Below, piece after piece: positions 21,839-33,474 of a stretch of DNA of 64,000 nucleotides. Each line of letters opens with the position of its first letter. Position 1 is the stretch's first letter. The notes below the pieces were generated by a model that saw only the letters and a program-made list of their open reading frames with translations, was not told the origin of the DNA and ran no database searches. A program made the translations under genes and the position numbers. This DNA comes from Patella vulgata (Eukaryota > Mollusca > Gastropoda > Patellidae), in assembly GCF_932274485.2 (NCBI RefSeq), contig NC_065884.2, forward strand, positions 28,601,540 to 28,665,539, read 5' to 3'.

Positions 21839-23774
21839 TCCATTAAATGGAGGAATACGCAGGTGATAAGTAATTCCTCCAACCATCTTTTCTTTTGACA
21901 GATGGCTTTTTTGTACTTTCCTGGTATGTGTTTGTATGTATTGTGCTGACAAACAAGGCAAGTATTTTTTATGTTAGTAGCTTTGATCTTATATTTAGTT
22001 GTTGCTAAATATAATAATAATAATTTATTCATTTATTCAGCGCAACAAAAAAACCCCAATGCTTGCTTTAATGCATTGTTTAGCTCATAACTGCTCATAT
22101 CATGTAGCTGCTAGTAGGCATATGTTTCATTGACTGGCAACCTATTATAGCTTCAATGCTGGTATAGGGCATATGATCAGTGGTGCTGTGTGTACAAATA
22201 CAAATGTAAGTAAGCTTATACCTCAGACAATAAGCTGCTATTATGCTTGTATATGTTGACATCCAATACTGCCAATGTAAATCACTGCCCGCACCTAACA
22301 CAAACAACAAATTTCAACATGCATGTTGTCAACTATTTATAGGCCTATAAAGGTAATTCTAATTCCAACATGATAAGAAATACTGTGTATAAACATAGAA
22401 CTAAAACATAATGTTTGGATAAAGTCTCATTATCATCCTTAAACTAATTTTAGAATACTTGTCTTTTTTATGTAGAATAATTTTTTTTAAAGAATGTGAA
22501 TATAAAGAAAAGTATTTTAATCTAGCAAATAAAAGTAAGAAAAGAAATGAGAATTTAAAGCTGTGAACTTTAGCTGCAAGGTTTCGTCATTTAATTGGAA
22601 AGTCGAGTTATTATTCTAGCATTGCTTGCAATAGACTTTCATATAAGGGTGTTTCTTTTCTTCTCAAGTATCACAATTAGTTTGTAGCCTGAAAATATTT
22701 CCAGGGTAATCTTGCCCATGGGCAATGGAAGATGTGGACTCAAAATAGTTGTGACTTTGATATAACACTCTGCCAAATCGTGTGATGCACATTCTACGTG
22801 TAATATTGGTTATATCAAGCCTTCATTTACTGCTTAAAGATCTATGTTCAAATGGAAATACCTGACTGAGTCTCAGTGCCAATATATCGTCTGCTTTCCT
22901 GATATCCTACTTCCGTTAATGGTATTATGTGGATACATGAAGTCTCTCTAATGACAAGAATTGAAAGAAGCGTGGAACTATTTGTTAGTCTAGGATTTAA
23001 CTGTTTTATTTCTGTGTAATCATTAATGGTGAGTATTTAATCCATAGGAACTTTTTGTCATTTAGGTGAGCTCTTAAGATCAGTTTTTCTTCAAAAAAAA
23101 GATTCACAAGAATATATCCATGAATTTGTTTTTACATTTTCTTTTTCGTAAGAATAGCTGAAACAATTTCAACCAAATCTTGTGGGCATTGGCTATTTTG
23201 ATCATATGAAGAAACTTACACCATTGGCAGGGCAGGGCAAGGTAATGGCTCTTGAAAATGTGAAAATTTACCAGTACTCTTATCCGCTAATTGTTTAAAC
23301 ATAAAGTGTGGTAATTCAGATAATCAGTGTCTTTGAACTGAAAAGGATTTTTATCTTAGCTTTTGTCTGACAGTAAATTACAGTCATTATTTTAATAAGT
23401 TTTAATATCATGAATTCACATATTCTTACTTTGAAATCTTGAAAGCCTCTGAACAGTTACGAGCAGGGGTTTAGGAGTATATTTGTTTAAATTTCATTTT
23501 GTTTTAGTGGTTGTTTAATTGTTTTGCTGGAATTGCGAAGTAACTCTATGTATTAAAGAGTGTTGCCAGAGGCAGTGGCTTCAGTTTTCAAGATTTTTGG
23601 ATTTTGCAAAATGCAGCTTTAATTTTGCCAATTGCAGCAGTTATGCTGGCATGCCATCCAAGGGTTGATAGTTGTACTTTGCTATATCTCATTTGCTTGA
23701 CATGTTCTAGTGGCAAATTCCACAATCTACATGTATTACATAGATTTGTCATTTTGTTTTTCATAGTACTATGT
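21839..23774. other. Long stretch without recognisable gene
   Basis: AT-rich DNA with short frames of 61-80 residues on both strands and no domain. No repeat partner was noticed in this window. Confidence 0.45.
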
Positions 23775-24495
23775 TTAATTATACTTTAATATTTGGGATA
23801 AATGTTACTATATTTCAAATAACTTCAATCTTTGGGATAGAATCTTAAGGATACATGGAACTATATTTCATTATACATCAATCTTTAAGAAAGATGGTAC
23901 TATATTTCATTATGTTTTTCATATGCGCTATGAGCATAATTAAGACAGCTAAAACTAGCTTTTGTTCTACTGTTGTATTTCCAGATTAGTTGAATATTAT
24001 CAAAAAATAGAGAAAATCCACATTAAAAAATCATAAGTAGAAAATCTGAAGTAGAAAGTCAAAAGTTAACAGTAGAAAGAAGAATGTTGAAAGTCAAAAG
24101 TTGATGGTAGAAAATATAAATTCTGTCCATGAAAGTAGAATCCTGACATTTTAAAGTTTAAAAAATTTATGTTTTTGGAGATTAAATGCCTAAGGTTATA
24201 GGTTGGAACCACAATAATACCCTTTTAGCTCATAATTTTCTCTTTTTGGTAAGAATTTTTCTTTTTACTTTTGCTTTTCTTCTTTTTTACTCTAGATCAC
24301 ATTTTCCACCCAATACCCCACCATAAAATGGTACTTATATTTCATTATACTTCAATCTTTAGAATAGAGGGTACTATATCTTATTATTCTTCAATCATTA
24401 GGATGCATAGCACTATATTTCATTATAAATTCAAGCATTAGGATCGGTACTATATTTTATTATAATTATAATTCATTAGGATATAGTACTATATA
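23775..24495 (+). repeat. Degenerate ~50-55 bp tandem array
   Basis: Units of the form TACTATATTTCATTATACTT followed by CAATCTTTAGGATAGA recur at about 23805, 23855, 23895, 24330, 24385 and 24440, interrupted by a stretch rich in AGTAGAAA motifs (24025-24115). The same phrase flanks the mariner-like element at 28190-28226 and 30223-30240, and weakly at 26897-26935, so the array is dispersed. Confidence 0.65.
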
Positions 24496-24780
24496 CATGT
24501 GACACTTGCTGGCATAATGAGTCACATTGAGGAAATTTTAAAAATTGAGCTATTATAATTTATCATATTCTTCATCTTAATACCCTCAAAATGGCGTATG
24601 TTTTGTTTGAATCAGCCAAAAATCGACTGAGCTGTGTCTGTTTAAAGCTGACTAAGTCAAGGAAATAAGTTTTGAGAAAAGCAAGTTAAAGATGTCATTA
24701 TGTTCCCAAACAAAATCACATAGCAACCATGTCATTTATTTGCTATTGTATCATTTTTGTTGTATCATTTATGTATTAAC

Positions 24781-24822
24781 TATTGGCTGATGAAGGGCGA
24801 ATAGCCCGAAACATGTTCCTGA
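24781..24822 (+). ncRNA. Hammerhead-ribozyme-like core
   Basis: The core CTGATGA (24787-24793) is followed by an unpaired A, a four-pair stem II (GGGC, loop GAATA, GCCC; 24795-24807) and GAAA (24808-24811). ACA then TGT (24811-24816) could form a minimal stem III as in self-dimerising animal hammerheads. Stem I is weak: only GG (24785-24786) with CC (24818-24819) is obvious, so this copy may be inactive. The downstream text (GAACTAGAATACAGTTTTAA, TACACAGTG) resembles leaders of Penelope-like elements as I remember them. The extra A after CTGATGA and poor stem I lower confidence. Confidence 0.45.
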
Positions 24823-25297
24823 ACTAGAATACAGTTTTAAAAATTCTACACAGTGTTTTCAAGTTTGTTGCCAGGGATATTCTTTTTTGATATTTTTCAC
24901 GGATCGGTTCCTGCTCATCCCCGGATGTATCACTGAGATCCAGACTTGCCTTCGCTGTTTCAGGGAATCTTCCGCCCTCCTTTTTTCGAGCGTGGGGTTT
25001 TTATCGTCCTTCTCTTGGATTATATTTGCTATTTTGTCGATTAATATATCTTTCTATAGGTTTTCAGGGGTGCTGAAGATGATATTCGTAGTAAAAATTT
25101 GATTCGACAATTTCCGCCATATTTTTTATATAAAATAATGTTTATATATTTTGTCCGCTAACCGGTATATTTCTCTCACGCAATTAATACACTATTTTTG
25201 TAACAAAACATTCACATATTCTCATTTTCTAGCGAGTGTTACAATTTAGAACAAATAAGAATACTCCATACATTAGTAATCTGTGTTTTGTATAATA

Positions 25298-25905
25298 TAC
25301 TCTTCAAAAAAAAGTAGGGGATATTGAAATGCAAATACCTATTCAGGTTGTGATATGATAAATAGTCATGGACACTTGACATGCTTTGAGGGTATGTTCA
25401 CAGATGAAGAACTTATCGCCCCAACAGAACCACTGAGCTGCACATGCGACACGCAATAGCGCCATAATCGTGGGAGGGGTTCATTGTCAAATTTGACACG
25501 TCAAGGAAGGGTTGATGAAAACTGCTGTGTGCTGGTTTATCTATCCATGTTTGCTTTCCTTTTGGTTGTTGCATAAGATTTACTGTTTAGCATATCATTG
25601 CTTTAGTGTGTTATGTTTAATTTGATCGGGAGACGTGTTCATCGACGTTAACGTCAACCGACAACACTGCAGATTGCCCCAAATCGTGATTGGACAGTTG
25701 ATAAGGAGCAAAATCAAAAATGTCCATTTTCACTTTTGACGGTGTATCTCTTTGCGAGTGAAAGGGGGCCGTCAGATATGGCGCCCATATGAACTGTTTA
25801 TGTTCATGCGTTATTAACATACACTAGTTACAGCAAATAAAAACAGCAGTGTATTTCCGCAGTTTTGTATTGTTTCAGAATATCCCCTACTTTTTTTGAA
25901 GAGTA
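25298..25905 (-). mobile_element. Tc1-family MITE A, flanked by TA
   Basis: The element runs 25300-25903 with TA on both sides and inverted ends CTCTTCAAAAAAAAGTAGGG and the complement ending CTACTTTTTTTGAAGAG. Its interior matches the transposon at 61.5-63.2 kb in inverted orientation, including a remnant of the transposase C-terminal coding region (about 25670-25770), but the catalytic core is absent. Copies 2 and 3 of repeat L lack it at the same point (TTTTGTATATTATAACTTT), giving an empty site. Confidence 0.88.
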
Positions 25906-26885
25906 TATAACTTTGGTGAGAATAACTTCTGTTAATCTCATCAATTAATTAGCACCTTGGTCAGGAGATTAAGATTGTTTATTGGGTAATCAAGTTTAGT
26001 TTCTTGCTCATTAATTTAGCCGACATAGCTATATGTGTGCCCTGTTATCTTCGTCACACGACAAAATTAAAATAAAGTTTTGCGTGTATAATAGGTATTT
26101 TGTTATTTAAACAATATCCATGTATATTTTACATGCCGTATAATGCCACAGTAAACGGAATTTAACTATCAAAATTTGATTTTTTTTTAAAAGGCAAATC
26201 GAAATATCAAATAAACACCACTTGGATTAATTGTTCAGAGTCAATAATGACTCAGGGAAGGCTTCATATATATTACTGGCAATTATCAATCAACGAAGTG
26301 TTAATCTATGACAATTGATTAGTATTACTCAATTAATCAGAAGTACCCCAAAACATTATTGCAAAAATCAAATTTTTATCGCCACTTTCATTTTTTTTAA
26401 CGTGAGCCCTGGACCCAGCCATGTTACCACAATGCACACCATGGGATATCTTAACCAATCAGCGAATGAGTTGCTATGGATTAAAAGCAACAAGCTGAGT
26501 TTACGTAATGTACAGGTTTAAAAACTCATTTGAATTCGTTGAACATTTGGTCATCAGTAATACTTTGGTCATATTTATAAACTAGAGATTCATCTCTTCA
26601 CAGCAATGCCAAGCATTAATTAGGGGGATTGACTTGTCGTCCCGCTGCCAGTGAAGAAAGATAACTAATTTCGCTGAGAATATTAAGAGAAAAGAAAGAT
26701 TTATGAAACAGTACTCTAACAAAATGTCAAAATAAAGGTGTTTTAAAATGTTTTGGTTGATAGACAGTATATTTTTGTGAAAATCTCAATTACGATCAAA
26801 ATCAATATTTTCACTTGTTTTGTCTGTAGCTCAATATTAGACTTTGCGCATTCAGACTCATTTTGTACTCCAGTCTTGAGGGTAG

Positions 26886-27242
26886 ATGGTAGGCCCTACT
26901 ATATTGTATTATACTCCAGTCTTCAGAATTCAACAGACTGTCGATATGCCATGTTGGAAAGTAACAATGAAAAGGAAAGGAAAGTCAGAGCAGCCTAAAA
27001 TTTCATCCAAAACCTTTTATTCTCCTCCTGGTAAAAGCCATGCCCTACGTCATGCAGAAAAAAAAAAAAAAAACTGTACAAGGGATCAGGACTGCATTCA
27101 CTATAATACGTGCAGACGTTGGTTTCATTCCACATGTGCACATATTGAAGACTTACTTCCAGCCTGGGGAAAGGCAGGTTATTTATGTGTGGACTTGAGT
27201 GATGACTTTACTTTCAACTATGGTGGATCAATACTTAAATAA
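26886..27242 (+). CDS. Possible PHD-like zinc-finger fragment, unknown protein
   Basis: A 118-residue frame. Residues ~66-110 read C(5)C-IHYNTC-RRWFHSTCAH-(4)LLPAW-(6)LCVDL, then DDFTFNYGGSIL. The spacing of Cys/His and the 'WFHSTC' block resemble a PHD finger, and the 'P.W...YLCVD....F.FNYG' tail recalls proteins encoded near repetitive elements in invertebrates. The N-terminal half is Lys/Ser-rich (with an A-run encoding Lys) and uninformative. It starts just after repeat L copy 1 and overlaps a shorter frame at 26753-26998. It may be one exon of a larger gene or a relic. Weak support. Confidence 0.35.
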   Translation: MVGPTILYYTPVFRIQQTVDMPCWKVTMKRKGKSEQPKISSKTFYSPPGKSHALRHAEKKKKNCTRDQDCIHYNTCRRWFHSTCAHIEDLLPAWGKAGYLCVDLSDDFTFNYGGSILK

Positions 27243-27824
27243 GTACCGGTAGATTACTAGTTTCATTTGAAACTTTAACTCTTGTAATCCCCGAGTGAAA
27301 GTTTCAGATGTTAGCCATAAAATTTAGCTGGATTAAATCAGTACAATGCTGGTGGAGCATGCTCGCAAAAGGGTCTGTGGATAAACTTAAGTGGTTATCT
27401 CACCGCCTGCTATTGAGAGACCATTTAGAACCATGAAAGTGTCAAAGTCTTATAGAGCAGTCAAGATAAGACATATATGACCGATTCCACATTGATAGCG
27501 GGCTCAGTTGTGGAAATATGGACTTTTAAAGTTACCCTACTCAACCCGATTTCAATTATGGATGCAATATTCAGGCGAACTGATCAACTTTTAAAATCAG
27601 CTTTGGCCTTTGTGCACTAGATTATATTCAATCAGCTTATACCTCAAATTATTTATTTTCTAATTTTGCCTGAAAGTGATGTCACAAAATACAATCAATG
27701 GTGGACTGGAACACATACAACAATTGGTGGAATGTGCCACAGACCATCATTGTGATGTTTTATAACTAGTTCATAAAGAAAATGCAGTGCCGAATGGTGT
27801 AAATGGGAGAAATTGTTGTCTGCA

Positions 27825-28035
27825 AAACCCCTAATCCATGACCAAGCTAGAGTGCCCCACAATTTTTATAAGGGGCCTAGCCTGATCCTGTCACCCAACT
27901 AAACAGTGCCCTGCAAGTCTTATGCAGGACCTATTGTGATCCATGACCAACCTAGATTGTCCCACTATATATATGTGTTGGCTAGCGTGACTCATTACCC
28001 ACCTAAAATGTCCACCATTTCATGCGTGACCTAGT
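27825..28035 (+). repeat. Degenerate ~60-65 bp tandem repeat
   Basis: Three to four units with ATCCATGACCAA, CTAGANTGYCCCAC and TTATGNNGGNCCTAG occur at about 27835, 27900, 27940 and 27995. Non-coding. Confidence 0.55.
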
Positions 28036-28293
28036 TATAGAGTTCTCCACATTTTTTATGCATGGCATGGGGGTAATTAGTGTTTTTTCAGTATTTAGGT
28101 TTTTTTGGAATTTTCGGAAATTAGTATTAGTATTTTTCAAATCTTTCCAGAGTTTTTCTGTATTTAGTACAGCCCTGTTTTATATTATGTCAATCTTTAG
28201 GATAGAGGGTGCTATATTTTATAATACCGGGTGACATAAAAAAAGCGTTCATCACCTAAACTTGAATAACGAAGAGGGGTCGTCAGGGACCTC

Positions 28294-30062
28294 CAGTGGT
28301 TCCAGCGGGATGGTGCCACCCCCCACACCTCAAACGAATCATTGGTACAGGGTATGAAATAAGCCTCTTATATGGTAACCTCAAAATAGGTTACGCTAAT
28401 CTGCATCAAATTTGAACTGGTAACCTATAGGTTACGATGCCATATTTGTTTAGAGCCGACCCTCGAATTACCTAGGGGGATTTGGGGCCAATTAAAAGAT
28501 CAGCCAGCTACCCCTAAGCTTATTAAATCAGCAGGGCCCATATCCCTAAGCGAATTAGTGGATTATTGTTAATCCTAAAACTCTCTACAAAATTGCAAAT
28601 AACTAAATAAAAAAAATTTTTATACAAAAATGTACAGATTGTCGTGTTCTTTCCAATGATATAAAATTCAATTGTACAAACTAACAATTACCGGTATATT
28701 ACTATAAATAATATTGAAAAGTCAGTTCCACTAAAATTATGACTTTTCTCTGTCATAATAAACGTGAACATTTTATTTTAAAAAAAAAGAACAGTGTTCA
28801 AAGTAAATATAAATATATAACTTTTAGAAAGAAATATCGCCCCAAATGACCGTCACTTCATCGCTATGTGACATTTCTGCCTTTGTTGGATATATGGTGG
28901 GAATTGTCGTCTTCTTTGCTTCATAGCATCGAAAATAAAAATATATAGTTGAAATCTTCGGCAATGTAATATTCCTCTATGTAGCTTGTATTAAATCCTA
29001 AAAGTTTTGATTCAATTTAGCTTTCCAAACTCTAGAATTATTATCCGTAAGTTTTGTGGTATCGTCTGTCTGGAAACGTATCCAAGATATGGCGGCCGAC
29101 ACGCTTGATCTCGGCTGCCTCGCATCATTCATAACGTCCCCCAAAAATAACAAATAGTTGATTTCTTCGACATTATCATGTTCTACGATATGCCTGGCAG
29201 TAAATCATAAAAAATCTGATTCCATTTCACTTTCCATGTCATAAAATTATTAGCCTTGAGTGACAACGTGAAAATATTGGAATAATGCCAAAGTCATTGA
29301 CACGGTGTGAATTTTCACCTCTGACCTATTACGTAAATACCGGAAGATCCATTGTTGAAAAGTATGTTTTTTATTTGATAATTTGCGAATATAACATTCC
29401 TTTTCATTGGGTGTTTTATTTTTATTACTCAATCACCATTAATTTAAGAAATAAAAACAATAGAAATCAGTTGATTGATCTGGCGCTTTCGTTCGCTAAA
29501 GAGGCAAATGAGTATGTCGTTGCCAGGTATGATGGGTCCGCGAGTTGATTTGCTACCGACAAAATGACAGGTGCGAACTTAACGATCTTTCAGGCATTTA
29601 TTTATAATTGTAAAATGTTTTAATGTAGTAGTGGAGGGAATATTTTAACTGAAACCTTTAGTTTATAAATTATAGCTCGGTGGTCGAGAACGGAAGTCCG
29701 TTCTGGTGTTTCCAGGTCATGGTAACCGATGCGTAACCTGAACGACCGTTCGCGTGTTATTTCGTACCCTGTTGGTATGGCTACAGCAGCGTTTCCCTGA
29801 CCGACTGATTAGCCGCAGGTGTGACCCGGAGTGGTCGCCGCATTCACCGGACTTGAACGCCCCAGATTTTTATCTGTGGGGATACCTTAAGGACAGGGTG
29901 TATGGCAACAACCCTCAGACTATCCCTGATCTGAAGGCAGCAATCACAGCAGCAATAAAAGCGATCCCAAGGGAAGAATGTGGGAGGGTCATCGAGAACT
30001 TTGCCCGCCGGATCCAAATGTGCTGGCAGCACCGGGGAGCTCATTTAGAGCACATTTTTTGA
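28294..30062 (+). pseudogene. Mariner-like transposase, C-terminal half, split by an insertion
   Basis: Before the insertion the frame reads WFQRDGATPHTSNESLV (28297-28347), the block holding the second catalytic Asp (D, 28309-28311). After it the same frame continues WLQQRFPDRLISRR, then WSPHSPDLNAPDFYLWGYLK with the third acidic position, and ends HLEHIF with a TGA stop (29778-30062). This is the IS630/Tc1-mariner DDE fold acting in the nucleus as a cut-and-paste enzyme. Removing the inserted 1,424 bp plus one TTGGTA restores the frame exactly. The DNA-binding domain and first Asp are absent, so it cannot be active. The frame that opens at 29754 begins inside the inserted element and is an artefact. 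Confidence 0.85.
28342..29777. mobile_element. 1,424-bp element nested in the mariner transposase, 6-bp target duplication
   Basis: The element spans 28348-29771 with TTGGTA at 28342-28347 and 29772-29777. Terminal inverted repeats: CAGGGTATGAAAT and ATTTCGTACCCTG (12 of 13 complementary). Subterminal GGTAACC/GGTTAC motifs cluster at the left end (28374-28420) and recur at the right (GGTAACC at 29731, GTAACCT at 29743). The only sizeable frame (29285-29548, 87 residues) has no domain. Ends and duplication length do not fit Tc1 (TA) or hAT (8 bp). Superfamily unassigned. Confidence 0.8.
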
Positions 30063-30224
30063 GCGCCAGTTAAACAAAGAGTTTTTGTGGTACAGACTTG
30101 AAACTTTGGAGATGTCTGCTACATAGACTTAACCTAATGTAGCTCAATTTTTGTGTTAATCTAAATAAAATTTTGGAAGTTATTCGATTTTTATTGATGA
30201 ACGTTTTTTTTGTGTCACCCTGTA

Positions 30225-31267
30225 CTTCAATCTTTGGATATTGGTGCTAAGCTAAACTGCAATCAACTGTGAGGCCAACATTACCAGCTCATTTTTAGAA
30301 GCAAGTTTTAGTGTAGGTTTCCAAGATACTTGATAATCAATTGTCAGATACCTGTTTTGAGATTCATTTAATTGTGTGACTAGGCTACTTCAAGTTCGAC
30401 TATCAATAATTCAGTGAGGATTTCTAGACCAAACGATGTTGGACTTTTTAGCATAGATCACAAATAAATGACACATGAAATTATCTGAAACATGAAATGT
30501 GTGTAAAACATTTATAGTACATCAACCAGAAAAATTATGATGATATGTGGCACAAACAGAATCTAAAATAAAGGAGAGGAAATCATTTAACATATGGCGT
30601 ATGAACTCTAAATCATACTCAATTTATGAAATCTTATCGGTTCCCACTGCCCCCTGTCACTAATAATTTAAGATCATTTATTTGAAATCAGCATTCCTTT
30701 TTCTTTATTTCTGAGTACTTGCAGATCGAAACAGAATTAACACCATTAATTGCCTTACAAATATGGCAAAACAAGAATGATGGCAGTTAAACAGTTGTTA
30801 GATTATTTCGATATCCTGTTAAGATCATTTATATCTAAGCATAAGAAATTAAACTTAGTCATATTTTTTATATATGCCAGACACTTTTTCCTAGAAAATG
30901 AAATAAAAATGATAATTTTGCTATATTTATGGTCAATCGCGGTTTGATGTATGACCTTTTCCATTTTAAATAATGAATTATTATAGGATAATTTTATGTT
31001 AAAAAGATTGTCAGCGATATCTGCAGTACCAGCAGACAATTATCTTCAACAAACCATCAGGGTTTTTAAAGCTATTTTTAAGTATACATGCTTTGGTAAT
31101 TGTGATTGTCTATTTATAGTCCCATGCCTACATGTATAGATTTAGTGCATTTCACTGGTTCACATGGGTGAGGTTGGATCATATCATTGTGTTACGCTAC
31201 TGCAGCATCTATATGATATCATCGATGTAAATTTACAATATACTATAATTTACACTATGATATACAT
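30225..31267. other. AT-rich spacer, nothing recognised
   Basis: A remnant of the ~50-bp array begins it; the rest has only short frames without domains. Confidence 0.4.
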
Positions 31268-32408
31268 TTTTATACGCTTACATTTTGATGTGGATGTATA
31301 TTGTCGTCGCCTCTGTCCGTTGGAATTTCGTGAATATTGGACCGAAAATGTCCAACAAAATGGGCGCTCCCTGTACGCAATAGTGTGAAAGTATGTACTA
31401 TCAAGGTTGTGGACCCTCTAGACATCACAATTTTTATCCGATTATGATGAAACTTAAAACGTGTTTACATCCCAAAGATTTCAGTTCTTTTAGATATTCA
31501 CACATAACAGACTGTAACTTCCTGGATTATGGCCCCAGATTGTATGAAAAAATTATGATTTTAGCTTGTGTACCCTCCAGAGATCACAATGTTTAAAAAT
31601 CATTTAAATATATCACTGTTACAACTTGATGATTATTGAGTTCGAATTTTTTAAAAATCGGACCAGAATTGCCGGACAAAATGGCCACTCCATGTACGCA
31701 AATAATGTGAAAGTGTCTAATATCAAGGTTGTGGACCCGCTAGAGGTCACTATTTTTATCCGATTTTGATAAAACTTGAAACATTTGTTATATCCCAAAG
31801 ATCTCGGTTCCTTACGATATTCACGCATAACAGACTGTAACTTCCTGGATTATGGTCCCTGATTATATGAAAAGATCGCAATTTTAGCTTTTGTACCTAG
31901 ATGAATATTAGACCATAATATATGTTTATGTTCCAAAGGTCTTGGTTCCTGTTGGAATTTACGCATATTGGATCGTAACTTCCTGGATTATGGCCCCTGA
32001 TTATACGAAAAATCACATTTTTAGCTTGTGGTTCCACTAGAGGTCACAATTTTTATTTGATTTTAGAAACCATTTAAGTATACATATCACCCTTACACCA
32101 TAATGAAGGTCGAGATTGAATTTCAGGAAAATTGAAATGAAACTGCTTGACAAAATGGCCGCTCCTTGTATGCAATTGTGTAATTAAGTGTGTAATACAA
32201 AGGTTGTGGACCCTCTAGAGGTCACAATCTTTGTTTGATTTTGATGAAACTTATATCTTTATATACTGCTTTTAATGTTTGCACATTTCAGGCCATAACT
32301 TCCTGGATTATGGCCCCTGATTGTACAAAAAATTACATTTTTCTTTAGCTTGTTCTCTATCCATCTCTTGCAAAATGTGGGTGTATTTTGACTGGCAACC
32401 GCTGGTTA
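31268..32408 (+). repeat. Modular repeat family P, copy 5 (both termini present)
   Basis: Head TATACGCTTACAT then GATGTGGATGTAT (31271-31299), GTCGTCGCCTCTGTCCG, about five modules, then AAAATGTGGGTGTAT (32372-32386) and TTTGACTGGCAACCGCTGG. With the copy at 47.9-48.9 kb it defines the element: ~1.0-1.15 kb, inverted termini, internal modules of 200-250 bp, no coding capacity. Confidence 0.82.
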
Positions 32409-33474
32409 ATTTTTGGGAACATTCTTATTTCGTAACTTTGGCCCATTTTGACTATATATGTAATTTAATGATACCTTGTGAACGTTCATGTAGGGATGTG
32501 AATAATATGATGCTCATGAAGACAAAATTTGACCGGATTCAATATAATATTACTTTAAATGTACATTTAATGTAATGTAAATGTACATGTAAATAAATAT
32601 AGTAATAAACCATGCAGTAATATAACGTCCCCACCCTGACACTATAACCCGACTATATTATAAGAAAGTACTAAATAATAATTTTGGATGTTTCAATAGT
32701 TCACAATTGCTATGTGTTTACAAAGGAGCAGAAATATATAGTTATGTTGGTAATTTATATATCTGTATCATCAAATTGATTTCCAGATGTAGTTATTTTT
32801 GTAAAACTACATTACTATATTTACAAATCTGATTACTATATATTTGGCAGAGATATTAGATCAGAACTGTACATTATATCTCAGACAGAAAACTGAATGT
32901 CAGTGGTTGTGAGGCCTCAAGTGAATAAAAATGGTCCGTATTCATACATATAGGAAAGGTTGATTGATTTTATAATAAAGTAATTTAGTCGAACTGTGTT
33001 TTAATATATGAGCAATCAAGCCATGAGTATGATATGATATGTAGCCTGTTTTGGTTTTAATTTGTGTGCAATCAAGCCTTCATAATGGTTTAGTTTAGGT
33101 CAAAGCTCTTTACAAATTCATTTCAAATTTGCAGGGATTGTTCATTGGGTCATAAACTGGGCTTGTTCATTAGGGTATTTGGAAGAAATGTAGTTGGCCT
33201 TCCGTTGGGTGAAAAATAGTTTGACACCAGCCCTGCTTTCTGTACTTGTACACATTCTAGATGTAATTATGTATCACATTTTGCACACAATGGATATTTC
33301 TTTCATCAAAAAGTAATGGATGATAGGCCTAGCTTTGTTCATAATGGACAGTTTGAGGATTTTATCTTATTTAAATTATAACCTTCCTTTGTCGTAATAA
33401 TAGACAGCTCACATTTACTGAGTTGATTCTCAAATTACTGTCTGTTCCAGGCAACACTATGACACAAATGTTCC
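32409..33474. other. AT-rich spacer, nothing recognised
   Basis: Short repeats of ATGTAAATGTACAT near 32558-32600 and ATATATTACTATATTT-like strings near 32770-32845. No coding signal. Confidence 0.4.

Larger units (their letters stand above)
24496..26590 (+). repeat. Large dispersed repeat L, copy 1
   Basis: Order of blocks: ATAATGAGTCACATTGAGGA, GACTGAGCTGTGTCTGTTTA, AGTTTTGAGAAAAGCAAG, CATTTATTTGCTATT, AGGTTTTCAGGGGTGCTGAA, TTAGCACCTTGGTCAGGAG, and a CCAATCAGCGAATGAGTTG block. The same order recurs at 55.94-57.36 kb and, from the middle on, at 60.96-64 kb. Copy 1 carries two insertions: a Tc1 MITE (25300-25903) and ~230 bp (about 24760-25020) with a hammerhead-like motif, absent from copy 2. 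No reading frame is conserved between copies. What L is remains unknown. Confidence 0.7.
28225..30224 (+). mobile_element. Mariner-like element, internally deleted, flanked by TA
   Basis: The element spans 28227-30222 with TA at 28225-28226 and 30223-30224. The ends are inverted: left CCGGGTGACAT, A-run, GCGTTCATCA; right TGATGAACG, T-run, TGTGTCACCCTG. The flanks rejoin as the local ~50-bp repeat (ATTTTATAATA then CTTCAATCTTTGG). The interior holds a transposase remnant and a second element. The N-terminal half of the transposase is missing because the left inverted repeat is followed at once by the middle of the gene. Confidence 0.85.
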
